A stretch of DNA of 64,000 nucleotides from positions 61,419 through 125,418 of the forward strand of contig NZ_QFFM01000007.1 of assembly GCF_003129905.1 (NCBI RefSeq). Direction: 5' to 3'. The position numbers and the translations under genes are program-made. The notes below the pieces were generated by a model. It was given only the letters and a program-made list of their open reading frames with translations, had not been told where the DNA came from and ran no database searches. Shown here piece by piece: positions 27,635 through 37,016 of the stretch. Source of the DNA: Bifidobacterium callitrichidarum. GTDB lineage: Bacteria > Actinomycetota > Actinomycetes > Actinomycetales > Bifidobacteriaceae. Position 1 is the stretch's first letter; each line of letters opens with the position of its first letter.

Positions 27635-28015
27635 TCACTCCTCCATGGAGTCGAGTACGTCGTCGATGAGCAGCCGACCGTGCGAACCGTCTCCTTTGAG
27701 CCGGGGGAATCGTCGCTCGGCATTGGCCGGGCTTGCCCCGGCGGCGCGTGCGACGTTCGATTTGCTGGCGCCGTGCGCCACCGCCTTCTCCGCGAGACGG
27801 TCGACGAGTGAGTCGGATACCTGGCGCATTTGTTCGGCTACCCACAGCTGCGCCATGTCCTGGCTCAGGCCGTAGTCCTCGACCAGTTCGCTGGAGGCTT
27901 CCTGGATGGCCGCCCACAGCACCATGAACGGTTTGCGATAGTAGGCGATCCGCTCGTTCAACGGTTCGGCGTCCAGCGTCGCCAAAGCCTTGCGATCCTC
28001 GGTGTTCTGGGACAT
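27635..28015 (-). CDS. Small hypothetical protein with helix-turn-helix-like C-terminus
   Basis: This 126-residue soluble protein is mostly helical with no membrane segment. The C-terminal half, AVAHGASKSNVARAAGASPANAERRF, reads like a helix-turn-helix, so DNA binding is plausible. I do not recognise the family. ATG 28015 is chosen because AAGGAAGG lies just upstream. It lies between the ClC channel gene (59 bp upstream, with a GGCTCCCC hairpin) and clpP1, on the same strand as both. A regulatory role on the clp operon is conceivable but not shown by the sequence. Confidence 0.7.
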   Translation of the reverse strand: MSQNTEDRKALATLDAEPLNERIAYYRKPFMVLWAAIQEASSELVEDYGLSQDMAQLWVAEQMRQVSDSLVDRLAEKAVAHGASKSNVARAAGASPANAERRFPRLKGDGSHGRLLIDDVLDSMEE

Positions 28016-28040
28016 TGCCACCTTCCTTACCTGTCGTTCC

Positions 28041-28063
28041 GGCTCCCCTCGGAGAGGGGAGCC
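28041..28063 (-). terminator. Hairpin terminator after the ClC gene
   Basis: A perfect 10-bp stem (GGCTCCCCTC / GAGGGGAGCC) with a 3-nt loop lies 12 bp after the ClC stop codon. It is a member of the dispersed GGCTCCCC hairpin group. Confidence 0.65.
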
Positions 28064-28074
28064 TAGGCTGGCTG

Positions 28075-29541
28075 CTACTTCAGCCGACCCAACACCCACT
28101 TGGAGACCAATGCGGACACGGCCACAGCCAGACCGACCGGCACGAAGAACGTAATCGGCGCTTCGGTCAGTTCCATGACCAGACACATGGCCATAAGCGG
28201 TGCCTGCTGGGAGGCGGCGAGCAACGCGGCGGCACCGATCAGGGCGCAGGCCGTCACCGTATCAGCGGGGAATATGAACATCCACAGGATTCCCAGCATC
28301 GCGCCCAGCGTCGATCCCAGGGCGATGCCCGGCTGCAGCACACCACCGGATGCACCGGAGCGGATGGTCATCAGTGTGATGACGGCCTTGGCCACAAACG
28401 TCAACAACAGCACGCCGACTATCAGCCCCGCATGGGACAGGGGCAGGGTCGTGCCGGCATTAGGGGCGAATCCCAATCCCAAGGCATCCAGCCAGGAACC
28501 GGCTCCCGCACCAGCGGAGGTCGCGCCCACTCCAGCACCGCCGTTCGCCAGCAGCGTCCACGGTGACGCGGCGGCCGAGGTCCCAGACTGCGTGGCTCCG
28601 GAAGCGGAAGCGACGTCCAAGACGAACGTGCTGAATCCGAGCTGCGCGGCGGCACGCCCATTGCCCATGACCTGCGGCACGAATACGGCCACCAGACCCG
28701 TGAGCAGACCGGCGAGCGGCATCTGCCAGAGGATCCCCTTACCAGTGGGCTTATGCGATTCCGCCCATGACGAGCCTTTGCGGAACAGCGCGCCGGCCAC
28801 GCCTGCCGCCGCGCCGCACAGCAAGGCGAACAGCATGAGACTTGGCGTCGATCCGGGCTGCATGGCAGTGATGTCGTAGAACGTGTGATGCCCCTTGACC
28901 AACGCCGCGGTGAACGCGGCCACCGAGGACATGCCCAAGCCGAATGCCACCTTCTCCAAGGTCACATCCGCGAGCAGGATCTCCACGGCGAAGAACATAC
29001 CGGCCAACGGGGCGTTGTACACGCCGCCGAGACCCGCACCGGCCGCCACGGCCACCACCATGCGCCGGTCGATGCCGTGTTCGCCATCGATGTGGAACAG
29101 GTCGCAGAACCGTTGGGCCAGCATGGCACCCAATTCACGCGGGGCCACTTCTCGACCGATGGAGGCGCCGGTACCCACGATGAAGATCTGCAGGACCACG
29201 TGCAGCACGGTCTGCCAGACGGGCATCCGCGCTCCCCCGACAGCCTTCTTGACCGATGGCACTTTGGTGGTCTTGGTGCGCAGCAGGTACCAGATCACGC
29301 CGGCGATGGTCAGACCGACCGTGACCGAAATGGCGCGGCGGACGGCGGGGACACCGAACGGGCCAGGTAGTCCCGAACCCTCCACATAACCGAGCATCAC
29401 ATGCTCGACGCCATACAGCAGGAGGGTCAGCAGGCCGGCGCCCGCGCCGATCAGCGCTCCCAATACCACGGTCGCGGCGGCCAACCACCCCAAACGTCTC
29501 GCATCGGCGTTCCGCACAACATTTCCCATCGCATCTCCCAT
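28075..29541 (-). CDS. ClC-family chloride channel/transporter
   Basis: This 488-residue membrane protein belongs to the voltage-gated chloride channel family. Anion-filter motifs are visible: GTGASIGREVAPRELGA (GxGxE region), GGVYNAPLAGMFFAVEI and GASGGVLQPGIALGSTLGA. About ten hydrophobic segments are present. A Gly/Ala/Ser-rich insert of about 50 residues sits in a loop around residues 290-340. The start is ambiguous: ATG 29541 (after GGGTGA) or ATG 29529 (after GGGAG). The gene is downstream of the trigger-factor terminator. Whether it is a channel or an H+/anion exchanger cannot be told here. Confidence 0.88.
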   Translation of the reverse strand: MGDAMGNVVRNADARRLGWLAAATVVLGALIGAGAGLLTLLLYGVEHVMLGYVEGSGLPGPFGVPAVRRAISVTVGLTIAGVIWYLLRTKTTKVPSVKKAVGGARMPVWQTVLHVVLQIFIVGTGASIGREVAPRELGAMLAQRFCDLFHIDGEHGIDRRMVVAVAAGAGLGGVYNAPLAGMFFAVEILLADVTLEKVAFGLGMSSVAAFTAALVKGHHTFYDITAMQPGSTPSLMLFALLCGAAAGVAGALFRKGSSWAESHKPTGKGILWQMPLAGLLTGLVAVFVPQVMGNGRAAAQLGFSTFVLDVASASGATQSGTSAAASPWTLLANGGAGVGATSAGAGAGSWLDALGLGFAPNAGTTLPLSHAGLIVGVLLLTFVAKAVITLMTIRSGASGGVLQPGIALGSTLGAMLGILWMFIFPADTVTACALIGAAALLAASQQAPLMAMCLVMELTEAPITFFVPVGLAVAVSALVSKWVLGRLK

Positions 29542-29567
29542 GTCATTCACCCAACCGGCAAACGAAA

Positions 29568-29596
29568 AGGCCCGGAACCATAACGGTCCCGGGCCT
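29568..29596 (-). terminator. Terminator of tig
   Basis: A 12-bp stem with one mismatch (AGGCCCGGAACC / GGTCCCGGGCCT) is followed on the minus strand by a TTTT run. It lies 54 bp after the tig stop and just upstream of the ClC gene start. Confidence 0.75.
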
Positions 29597-29649
29597 ACGG
29601 TCATGTCATCGCATCTGCGCACGGCAGGTGCAATGACGACTCACCACGC

Positions 29650-31035
29650 TCACTCGGCGTCGGCGGCCTTGTCCTCGTCGGACTTGGACAGCTCGTCGGC
29701 CACGGCGGCAGCAGCGGAAGCGGCCTCGACGGACTCGGCCTCCTCATCCTCGGCGGCCTCGCCCAGGAAGTTGGAGAGATCCACGACCTCGCCGTCGGCG
29801 GTGAACTTCACGGCGCGCATGCCGGCGAGCAGGCCCTTGGAGCGGCCGACTTCCTGCACGGCGGAGCCGAGCTGGCCGTTCTTGATGATGGCCTGGATGA
29901 AGGCGTTCGGATCCATGCCGTACTGCTGGGCGATGGAGGCGAGGAAGTTGAACACGTCGGCCTGGGAGACCTTGACGTCCAGCTTCTGGGCCAGGGCGTC
30001 GAGGACCATCTGATCGCGCAGGTCCTTCTCGACGTTCTTCTCGGCCTCGGCCTTCTGCTCGTCGGTGGCCTTCTCCGGATCCGGGGTCATGCCCTTGAGC
30101 TGCTCCTCGACCATCTTGGCCTTGACGCCCTTCGGCACCGGGATCTCCAGGCCTTCCTGCAGCTTGGCGATGAAGGCGTCGCGGGCCTCGGTGGCCTGAC
30201 GGCCTTCGGCATCCTGGGAAGCGGCCTTGCGGATGTCGGCCTTGAGCTCGTCCAGGGTGTCGAACTCGGAAGCCTCGGAAGCGAACTCGTCGTTCAGCTC
30301 CGGCAGCTCCTCGGCCTTGACGGAGTTGACCTTGACCTTGATGGTGGCCTTCTCACCCTCGTGCTCGCCGGCTTCCAGCGTACCCTCGAAGGTGGTCTCC
30401 TCGCCGGCGGACAGGCCTTCCAGGGCCTCATCCATGCCGTCGAGCATGGTGTTGGAGCCGAGCTCGTAGCTCACGCCCTCCTGGGAGTCAACGGTCTCAC
30501 CGTTGATCTCGGCGGTCAGGTCGATGTTGGCGAAGTCGCCCTTGGCGGCCGGACGATCCACGCCCACCAGGGTGCCGAAGCGCTGGCGCAGGGCCTCGAG
30601 GCGCTTCTCCACGTCCTCGTCCTTGACTTCCGGCTTGGCGATAGCGATCTCCATGCCGTCGATCTCCGGCAGCTCGAAGTCGGGGCGACGCTCGACGGTG
30701 GCGGTGAACTTCAGCTTGGTCTCGTCCTTGGCGGACTGCGGCACGTCCTGAACGTCGAACTCCGGCTGATCCATCGGCTGGATCTTCTTCTCCTCCAGAG
30801 CCTTGGAGTACAGCTCCGGCACGGCGTCGTTCACGGCCTCGCCGGCAACGGCGGCGAAACCGAAGCGCTGGTCGATGATCTTGCCGGGCACGTGGCCCTT
30901 ACGGAAGCCGGGAACGTTCACCTGCTTGGCGATTTCCTTGCGAGCCTTATCCAGGAACGGGTCAAGCTCTTCCGGGTCGGCGGTGATGGTGAGCTTCACC
31001 TTGGTGGGCTCGAGGTTACGAACGCTGATCTTCAC
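29650..31035 (-). CDS. tig: Trigger factor (ribosome-associated chaperone and peptidyl-prolyl isomerase)
   Basis: Trigger factor binds the ribosome exit tunnel and shelters nascent chains. The 461-residue protein has the ribosome-binding N-domain with VPGFRKGHVPGKII (GFRxGxxP signature, about 42), a PPIase domain (about 155-240) and a C-terminal chaperone domain. The C-terminus ends in an acidic Ala/Glu-rich tail (about 405-461) common in actinobacterial forms. The start is GTG at 31035 with GAGGAG 6 bp upstream. It is a single-gene unit with a clear terminator at 29568-29596. Confidence 0.96.
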   Translation of the reverse strand: MKISVRNLEPTKVKLTITADPEELDPFLDKARKEIAKQVNVPGFRKGHVPGKIIDQRFGFAAVAGEAVNDAVPELYSKALEEKKIQPMDQPEFDVQDVPQSAKDETKLKFTATVERRPDFELPEIDGMEIAIAKPEVKDEDVEKRLEALRQRFGTLVGVDRPAAKGDFANIDLTAEINGETVDSQEGVSYELGSNTMLDGMDEALEGLSAGEETTFEGTLEAGEHEGEKATIKVKVNSVKAEELPELNDEFASEASEFDTLDELKADIRKAASQDAEGRQATEARDAFIAKLQEGLEIPVPKGVKAKMVEEQLKGMTPDPEKATDEQKAEAEKNVEKDLRDQMVLDALAQKLDVKVSQADVFNFLASIAQQYGMDPNAFIQAIIKNGQLGSAVQEVGRSKGLLAGMRAVKFTADGEVVDLSNFLGEAAEDEEAESVEAASAAAAVADELSKSDEDKAADAE

Positions 31036-31087
31036 GAATGACTCCTCAAAAGTCGTATGTTCTTAACAATCTGCCGTAAGGCAACCT

Positions 31088-32392
31088 CTACATGATAGCG
31101 CTACTTACGGACGGTGCAATAAGGCGCACCTGCCAGTTTCTCGCGCCCTGCTCGGCGAGGAAGGCCTCCACGTCGATTCCGGCGAGGTCCTCGGTCCAGC
31201 ACAGGTTGCGAAGGATCTGCGGCTTGACGATCATCTCGGCCGGCGTGCGCGTATCCTCGGCGATCCGGTTGATCACCTTGCGCACGCGCTGGAGACGGTC
31301 GTAACGGTCGGGATGCCGCTGCTGCCACAGGCGCATGGAGCGCGGCGCGTTGACCACCATGCCATTCTCGTCCTGCTCGGGCGAGGGCATGGATGGCCAT
31401 TGCGAGGGCTTCAGGGCCATGGCCCGGTCGATGGCGGCCTTCCACACCTTGGGCTTGACCTCACGCTGGATGGGCGCATATCGCTCGAACATCTTGTCCT
31501 GTTCGGTGCCGGTGCGGATGCGTACCCGCTCGTTCAGGGAACGCAGGGCCCGGAACTGGGCGGCGTTGTGCGGTTTGGCCGTGGCGGCCTCGATGATGGA
31601 GGCGTCAGCCAGCAGCAGCGTGGGGGCGATGTCATATTGACGGGCGAGCCGGTCGCGTTCCTCCCACAGCGATTTGGCGATGGCGAGTCCGCGTGGGTCA
31701 CGGCTGAGCTGGGTGATGCGCGAGACCCTGAGCCACGGGATAGGATGCGGCTTCCTCGGAGCCAGTCCCTCGTTCAGGGCGTGCGAGAATTCCTCGGCGG
31801 CCCATTCGTCCTTGCCGTGGGCCTTCAGGTCCCGGCGCATGAGTTCCTCAAGTTCGATGAGCACCTCCACGTCGAGCGCCGCGTAGTTGCGCCAGTCACG
31901 CGGCAACGGGCGGTATGACCAGTCGGCGGCGGAATGCTCCTTGGCTAGCGTGATGCCGAGGTAGTGCTCGGTCACCGCGGCCAGGCCGAAACGATGCAGG
32001 CCGAGCAGTCGCGCCGCGATCTCAGTGTCGAACAGGGCACGGGGTTTCAGCCCGATGTCCGCGAAGCCGGGCAGGTCCATCAGCGAATCATGCAGGATCC
32101 AGACGGCGTCGCCCACCGCGTCGTTGAATTCGTTCCAGTCGGCCCCGGCCTGGGTCAGGGCCACCGGGTCGAGCAATGCGATGCCGGCGCCTTCACGTTT
32201 GAATTGGATGAGCCAGTCCTCATGGCCGTACCGGAAACCGGAGGCGCGTTCGGCGTCCGCCGCCAACGGGCCGTCCGCGGCGGCCAGCGCCTCGCAGTAC
32301 CGGTGATAGTCGGCGAGTGTGGAGGTGACGTTGGGTACTCCCCCACGTGGTTCCTTGAGCAACCGGGGTTCGGTCTCACGGACGTCGCTCAC
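31088..32392 (-). CDS. rnd: Ribonuclease D (DEDD 3'-5' exonuclease with HRDC domains)
   Basis: This 434-residue exoribonuclease acts in RNA maturation and decay. The exonuclease motifs are partly visible: DAERASGFRYG (DxE-like, with Ala-Glu), ILHDSLMDLPGF, LFDTEIAARLLG and ALDVEVLIELEELM (Asp of motif III). HRDC-like helical domains follow (about 220-420), with LSRDPRGLAIAKSLWEERDRLAR. The start is GTG at 32392, overlapping the stop of the DUF3000 gene by 4 bp (GTGA), with GGAGG 10 bp upstream. This pairing is common in actinobacteria. Confidence 0.9.
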   Translation of the reverse strand: MSDVRETEPRLLKEPRGGVPNVTSTLADYHRYCEALAAADGPLAADAERASGFRYGHEDWLIQFKREGAGIALLDPVALTQAGADWNEFNDAVGDAVWILHDSLMDLPGFADIGLKPRALFDTEIAARLLGLHRFGLAAVTEHYLGITLAKEHSAADWSYRPLPRDWRNYAALDVEVLIELEELMRRDLKAHGKDEWAAEEFSHALNEGLAPRKPHPIPWLRVSRITQLSRDPRGLAIAKSLWEERDRLARQYDIAPTLLLADASIIEAATAKPHNAAQFRALRSLNERVRIRTGTEQDKMFERYAPIQREVKPKVWKAAIDRAMALKPSQWPSMPSPEQDENGMVVNAPRSMRLWQQRHPDRYDRLQRVRKVINRIAEDTRTPAEMIVKPQILRNLCWTEDLAGIDVEAFLAEQGARNWQVRLIAPSVSSAIM

Positions 32393-33030
32393 CTGCAGTC
32401 ATCCTCCTCTGGACGGACGGTAGATCTGATGAAGGCGGCCCACGAATTCACTTGTGCGCCGGCGTCCATCGTACCGTCCGGCCCGGTCCCGTCAAGCGGC
32501 GTCCAGGATACGCGCATCTCGCAACCGGAACTGGGGGCCTCGTCGAGCCCGCCGAACGCGGTGTTGCGGGTCACGGTCACGGTGCCGGAGACGGTGTCCG
32601 GCTCGGCGTATTCCACGTAGTCGCACATGCCATCCCAATACATGCCGGGGGCGAGCGGGTCGTTCTCCCCCGCCTCCAGCGGCAGCCGGGCGAACGCCAC
32701 GCACCGCCAATTTGAATCCCATCCGGTTCGCGGCTCATGGGCGTAGAGCATCATAATCCAGCCGGTGGCGAGCCGGAGAGGACCTGCCTCCTGACTGGAG
32801 CTTTCCGATTCGAGTTCCACACCGATGCCGAAATCGGCCAGCGTGGAGGGCACGGGAATCTCGCGGTAGCGCACGTCATCGAGGCGCTGCATGGTTCGGA
32901 CGGATTCGACGGCCGCCCACACGTCGTCCGGCACACCGCGCGGACGCACGGGATGCTGCGGCGCACCGGCTCCATCGCCAGGCCTCATTGCCGCAGGAGT
33001 ACCCGCCGGAAAAGCGAAGATCTCAGCCAT
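32389..33030 (-). CDS. DUF3000 family protein
   Basis: This 213-residue protein of an actinobacterial family of unknown function is usually encoded next to RNase D, as here. It is soluble and has the recognisable segments LADFGIGVELE, GWIMMLYAHEPRTGWDSNWRCVAFARLPL and VSWTPLDG. The start is uncertain: ATG 33030 gives MAEIFAF; an upstream TTG at 33087 and an internal ATG at 32988 are alternatives, none with a strong ribosome site. The 4-bp overlap with rnd implies translational coupling and a shared process, perhaps RNA metabolism. Confidence 0.8.
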   Translation of the reverse strand: MAEIFAFPAGTPAAMRPGDGAGAPQHPVRPRGVPDDVWAAVESVRTMQRLDDVRYREIPVPSTLADFGIGVELESESSSQEAGPLRLATGWIMMLYAHEPRTGWDSNWRCVAFARLPLEAGENDPLAPGMYWDGMCDYVEYAEPDTVSGTVTVTRNTAFGGLDEAPSSGCEMRVSWTPLDGTGPDGTMDAGAQVNSWAAFIRSTVRPEEDDCR

Positions 33031-33120
33031 ATCATCAGGGTAAGGCAGCAGCGGGCGTTTCCCGGTATCGGCGCGCTTTCCCGCCAAACATCTTCTTCCC
33101 AGCCAACAGTCATCCGCTCA

Positions 33121-33279
33121 TTCTGGGCATATACCTACCACCTGAAGGAAGCCGAAAACGGTTCTGGGCATATACGTACCAGTTATCGGCGTTTTCACGT
33201 TCCTCGTGGTACGTATATGCCCAGAATCACGTATCTACTACGGTTATGCACAGAATAAATGGCCGGTATATGCCCAGAA
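33121..33279. repeat. Array of TTCTGGGCATATAC repeats in direct and inverted orientation
   Basis: The 20-mer TTCTGGGCATATACGTACCA at 33162-33181 has an exact inverted copy at 33207-33226. A direct copy with one change is at 33121-33140, a 15-bp inverted copy at 33265-33279 and a degenerate inverted copy at 33242-33255. The array fills most of the gap between pflA and the DUF3000 gene. It may be an operator array or the remains of a small palindromic element. The exact pair could also fold as a terminator for pflA. Confidence 0.75.
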
Positions 33280-33355
33280 ACCGCTAGTCCAATCCCCTGA
33301 CGCCGGCTTTCCGACCATCTGTTTCCGAGAACCCCCTGGCTCCGGACGGCAGGAT

Positions 33356-34234
33356 TTAATACACCGTGAACCCGTGGGCCTTGAACTGGTTGGCAACGCG
33401 CTCTCGGGTGGCGGCGTTCGGGCCCTTCTGGTTCTCCAGCGGGTACGGGATGCGCAGCTCGTGCCACTTCGGGCGGCCGAGCTGGTGGAAGCCGAGCACG
33501 TCGATGTGTTCCACGGCGTCACCGAAGGTCTCGCAGATCTCGGCCACCTGTTCCACGTTCTCCTCGGAGTCCGTGAGCCCCGGCACGAGCACGAAGCGCA
33601 CCCAGATTTTCTTGCCGGCCTCGGCCAAACGCTGGCCGAAGTCGATGGTGGGCTGCAGCGTGCCGCCGGTGACCTTGTGGTAGGTCTCCTCGTTGCCGGA
33701 CTTGACGTCCAGCAGGCATAGGTCGATGTCCTCGAGCATCTCGTCGGTGTAGTTGGTGTTGAGGAAGCCTGAGGTGTCGAGGCAGGTGTGCACGCCCATC
33801 TCCTTGGCGGCGTGGAACACGCGCGAAACGAAGGCGGGCTGCATCATGGATTCGCCGCCGGAGAACGTGATGCCTCCGTGCGTGGCCTTGAACAGGTCCT
33901 TGTAGCGGTCCACCTTCTTGATCATGGCGTCGAGGTACACGGGCTTGCCATCGCGCATCTTCCAGGTGTCCGGGTTCTGGCAGTACTGACAGCGCAGCGG
34001 GCAGCCGGACATGAACACGGTCATGCGGGTGCCCGGACCGTCCACGGAGGTGTTGATGTCCCAGGAGTGGACGAAGCCGATGTCGCCGGATTTGAGCGCG
34101 GCGATACGGTCGCGGCGATCGAGGCCGATGGGCGATTCGAAGCCGGACAGACCGCCCATGAGGGTCTGCGAGGCGTACGTCTTGGATTCGCGCAGCATGT
34201 GGCGCGTGGTGGTACGGAACTGGTTGTCGGGCAT
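33356..34234 (-). CDS. pflA: Pyruvate formate-lyase-activating enzyme
   Basis: This 292-residue radical SAM enzyme generates the glycyl radical on Pfl. The cluster motif CPLRCQYC, the preceding VDGPGTRMTVFMSG segment, and GGITFSGGES (SAM-binding GGE) are all present. TSGF and the downstream LLDVKSGN are also typical. Two ATGs (34237, 34234) follow AGGAGG at 3 and 6 bp; I use the second. The gene lies downstream of pfl in the same orientation, with a 210-bp gap holding a terminator-like hairpin, so it may be expressed by read-through or from its own promoter. Confidence 0.95.
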   Translation of the reverse strand: MPDNQFRTTTRHMLRESKTYASQTLMGGLSGFESPIGLDRRDRIAALKSGDIGFVHSWDINTSVDGPGTRMTVFMSGCPLRCQYCQNPDTWKMRDGKPVYLDAMIKKVDRYKDLFKATHGGITFSGGESMMQPAFVSRVFHAAKEMGVHTCLDTSGFLNTNYTDEMLEDIDLCLLDVKSGNEETYHKVTGGTLQPTIDFGQRLAEAGKKIWVRFVLVPGLTDSEENVEQVAEICETFGDAVEHIDVLGFHQLGRPKWHELRIPYPLENQKGPNAATRERVANQFKAHGFTVY

Positions 34235-34379
34235 CATTGTCCTCCTGTTCCTGCAAGTGATGCGACAGGCCCCGCGATCGCCGATGAGGCGCCGACCGGG
34301 CCCAACCTCCCCTCAGTCATTCGCGGCGAGTTCCCTCCCGAGGGGAGCCAAGGGAGGGAAAGCCGAAGTCGTCATAAGG

Positions 34380-34406
34380 AAGGGGTGGGACGAAAGCCCA
34401 CCCCTT
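34380..34406 (-). terminator. Terminator of pfl
   Basis: A perfect 10-bp stem (AAGGGGTGGG / CCCACCCCTT) with a 7-nt loop lies 40 bp after the pfl stop codon. A second stem (TTCCCTCCC / GGGAGGGAA, 34331-34360) and a degenerate copy of the dispersed CCCCTCAGTC...GGGGAGCCAAG element lie further downstream, before pflA. Confidence 0.7.
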
Positions 34407-34446
34407 CATCGTTCTACCGTTTCACACGGTCGCGTTCACTGACGGA

Positions 34447-36822
34447 TCAGTCGGTGACGGCGCCCTGGTGGAAGGTACGGGAGATCACGTCGAGCTGCTG
34501 CTCCTTGGTGAGCTTGACGAAGTTCACCGCGTAGCCGGAGACGCGCACGGTCAGGTGCGGGTACTTCTCCGGGTGCTCGACGGCGTCCTCCATGGTCTCC
34601 TTGCGCAGCACGTTGATGTTGGCGTGGTAGAGGCCGTGGCCGTTGCCGGCGTCCAGGATGCCGACCAGGTTGCCGATGCGCTCCTCCTCGTCGCGGCCCA
34701 GGCCATCGGGGGTGATGGTGTTGGTCAGCGAGATGCCGTCAAGAGCGTCGTTGTAGTCGATCTTGCCGACGGAGAACATGGACGGCAGCATGCCGTGGGA
34801 GTCCATGCCGTTCTCCGGGTTGGCGCCCGGTGCGTACGGGGTGCCCTTCTTGTGGCCAGACGGGAAGGAACCGGTGTTCTTGCCGTACTCCACGTTGGAG
34901 GTGATGGTCAGGATGGACTGGGTCGGGACGGCGCCACGGTAGACGGGCAGACGCTTGACCTGGCCCATCACGGTGGACACGACCCACTTGGCGATGTCGT
35001 CGGCGCGGTCGTCGTCGTTGCCGTAGATCGGGAACTCGCCGTCGGTACGGTAGCCCACGACCAGGTCGTCATCGGCGCCCTCGACGTACTCGTACTCGTG
35101 GCCCTCGAGGTTCTTGGCCTCGGCGTTGGTGATCGGGTACACCTTGGCGTACTTGATGGCAGCCAGGGAGTCGGCGGCGATGGACAGACCGGACATGCCG
35201 CAACCTAGGGTGCGGTACACCTCCTTGTCGTGCAGGGCCATCTCGATGGACTCGTAGGCGTACTTATCGTGCATGTAGTGGATGATGTTCAGGGCCATGA
35301 CGTAGGTCTCGGACAGCCACTCGAGGGCCTTCTCGTAGTTGTTCTTGACCTTCTCGTAGTCCAGGGAGCCGTCGGCCTCGGGCTTGATCGGATCGATCAC
35401 GCCCTTGTCGATGACCTGCATGCCGGTCATCTCGTCGCGGCCACCGTTGATGGCGTACAGCAGGGCCTTGGCGGAGTTCACGCGGGCGGCGAAGAACTGC
35501 ATCTGCTTGCCCACGCGCATCGGGGAGACGCAGCAGGCGATAGCGGCGTCGTCGCCCCAGTGAGAACGAATCTCCTTATCGGACTCGTACTGGATGGCGG
35601 AGGTGTCGATGGAGATCTTGGCGCAGAAGCGCTTGTAGCCTTCCGGCAGCTTCGGATCCCAGAAGATGGTGATGTTCGGCTCCGGGCCAGGTCCAAGGTG
35701 CTCGAGGGTCAGGGTGTTGAGCAGGCGGAAGGAGGTCTTGGTGACCAGCGGACGGCCGTCGTCGCCGAAGCCGGCGTCGGACCAGGTCGCCCAGTACGGA
35801 TCGCCGGAGAAGATGGCGTCGTAGTCCTTGGTACGCAGGAAGCGCACGATGCGCAGCTTCATGACGATGTTGTCGATGAGTTCCTGGGCGTCGGTCTCGG
35901 TGATCTTGCCGGCCTTGAGGTCGCGCTCGATGTAGCAGTCGAGGAAGGCGGAGTTGCGGCCGAAGGACATGGCGGCGCCGTCCTGGGACTTGATGGAGGC
36001 CAGGTAGCCCATGTAGGTCCACTGCACGGCTTCCTGGGCGGTCTGGGCCGGGCGGGACAGGTCGAGGCCGTACTCGTTGCCGAGGTTGATGAGCTTCTTC
36101 AGGGCCTTGATCTGCTCGTCGTGCTCCTCACGGAAGCGGATCCAGTGCTCGATCTCCGGCTCGGTGAAGTCGTTGCGGTACGGCACGGAGTCCTTGTCGC
36201 GCTTCTTGAAGGCGATCAGCTTGTTGACACCGTACAGGGCCACGCGACGGTAGTCGCCGATGATGCGGCCACGGCCGTAGGCATCCGGCAGGCCGGTGAG
36301 GATCTTGTTGTGGCGGGCGACCTTGATCTGCTTGGTGTAGACGCCGAAGACGCCGTCGTTGTGGGTCTTACGATACTTGGTGAAGATCTTCTTGATTTCC
36401 GGATCCGGCTCCTTGCCGGCTTCCTTGATGGCCTGCTCGACCATACGCCAGCCGCCGTTCGGCATCATGGCGCGCTTGCAGGGGACGTCGGTCTGCAGGC
36501 CGACGATCACGTTGTCGACCTCCGGGGAGTCGATGTAGCCGGCCGGGAAAGCGTCGATGTCGGCCGGGGTGTGGGTGTCCACGTCGTAGACGCGCTGCTT
36601 GCGCTCCACGGCCAGGTAGTTGTCGTCAAGGTACTTCCACAGGTGCTTGGTCTTCTCGGTAGCCGGAGCCAGGAAGGATTCATCGCCCTCGTACGGGGTG
36701 TAGTTCTTCTGGATGAAGTCGCGGACATCGATGTCCTTCTGCCAGTTGCCTTCGGTGAAGCCGGCCCACGCCTTTGCTTCGAGCTCCTCCTGGGAGACAG
36801 CTGCATTTTCTACTGCGGTCAT
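34447..36822 (-). CDS. pflB: Formate C-acetyltransferase (pyruvate formate-lyase)
   Basis: Pfl cleaves pyruvate with CoA to acetyl-CoA and formate by a glycyl-radical mechanism. In bifidobacteria it competes with lactate formation and yields extra ATP through acetate. The 791-residue protein has the catalytic Cys pair in AIACCVSPM (Cys430-Cys431) and the radical Gly in RVSGYAVNF (Gly763). The start ATG at 36822 has AAAGGAG 5 bp upstream. Its activating enzyme is encoded downstream. The 255-bp upstream gap contains a GTGAG-N4-CTCAC palindrome and a LacI-type operator-like sequence, so transcriptional control is likely. Confidence 0.98.
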   Translation of the reverse strand: MTAVENAAVSQEELEAKAWAGFTEGNWQKDIDVRDFIQKNYTPYEGDESFLAPATEKTKHLWKYLDDNYLAVERKQRVYDVDTHTPADIDAFPAGYIDSPEVDNVIVGLQTDVPCKRAMMPNGGWRMVEQAIKEAGKEPDPEIKKIFTKYRKTHNDGVFGVYTKQIKVARHNKILTGLPDAYGRGRIIGDYRRVALYGVNKLIAFKKRDKDSVPYRNDFTEPEIEHWIRFREEHDEQIKALKKLINLGNEYGLDLSRPAQTAQEAVQWTYMGYLASIKSQDGAAMSFGRNSAFLDCYIERDLKAGKITETDAQELIDNIVMKLRIVRFLRTKDYDAIFSGDPYWATWSDAGFGDDGRPLVTKTSFRLLNTLTLEHLGPGPEPNITIFWDPKLPEGYKRFCAKISIDTSAIQYESDKEIRSHWGDDAAIACCVSPMRVGKQMQFFAARVNSAKALLYAINGGRDEMTGMQVIDKGVIDPIKPEADGSLDYEKVKNNYEKALEWLSETYVMALNIIHYMHDKYAYESIEMALHDKEVYRTLGCGMSGLSIAADSLAAIKYAKVYPITNAEAKNLEGHEYEYVEGADDDLVVGYRTDGEFPIYGNDDDRADDIAKWVVSTVMGQVKRLPVYRGAVPTQSILTITSNVEYGKNTGSFPSGHKKGTPYAPGANPENGMDSHGMLPSMFSVGKIDYNDALDGISLTNTITPDGLGRDEEERIGNLVGILDAGNGHGLYHANINVLRKETMEDAVEHPEKYPHLTVRVSGYAVNFVKLTKEQQLDVISRTFHQGAVTD

Positions 36823-36918
36823 GTCACTCCTTTAAATGGGGTTGTCGATTTCGCATCTTCACGGAATCGTTGGTTCTTTAGTGTAGTTTGCACAGGCTTG
36901 GGAAAAGCTGAAATCGGA

Positions 36919-36934
36919 AGTGAGCTATCTCACA
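36919..36934. promoter_or_regulatory. CRP/GlxR-like palindrome upstream of pfl
   Basis: AGTGAGCTATCTCACA contains perfect arms GTGAG/CTCAC and fits the actinobacterial GlxR-type pattern TGTGA-NNTANN-TCACA at all but the first position. It lies 97 bp upstream of the pfl start codon. The cognate regulator is not in this window. Confidence 0.4.
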
Positions 36935-36940
36935 TTCGTT

Positions 36941-36954
36941 TGTGAACGCTATCA
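36941..36954. promoter_or_regulatory. LacI-type operator-like site upstream of pfl
   Basis: TGTGAACGCTATCA resembles LacI-family operators (TGTGA-N-CG-N-TCACA). It matches CGTGAACGATAACA upstream of pta at 11 of 14 positions, giving GTGAACGNTANCA in both. A carbon-catabolite regulator of the LacI family is a plausible binder. Confidence 0.4.
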
Positions 36955-37016
36955 TTCCAATGATTTCTAGCCCTTTTTCGCGGCGATTCCCGGCGGATTG
37001 TGGTGTTCGTCACATG

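Noticed and set aside
33121..33279. CRISPR array
   Set aside because: The repeats lie in both orientations with unequal spacing and no uniform spacers, and no cas gene is present in the window.
35230..36945. A 571-codon open frame opposite pfl
   Set aside because: It mirrors pfl and its product is Val/Gly/Asp/Leu-rich with no motif; pfl is complete on the other strand.
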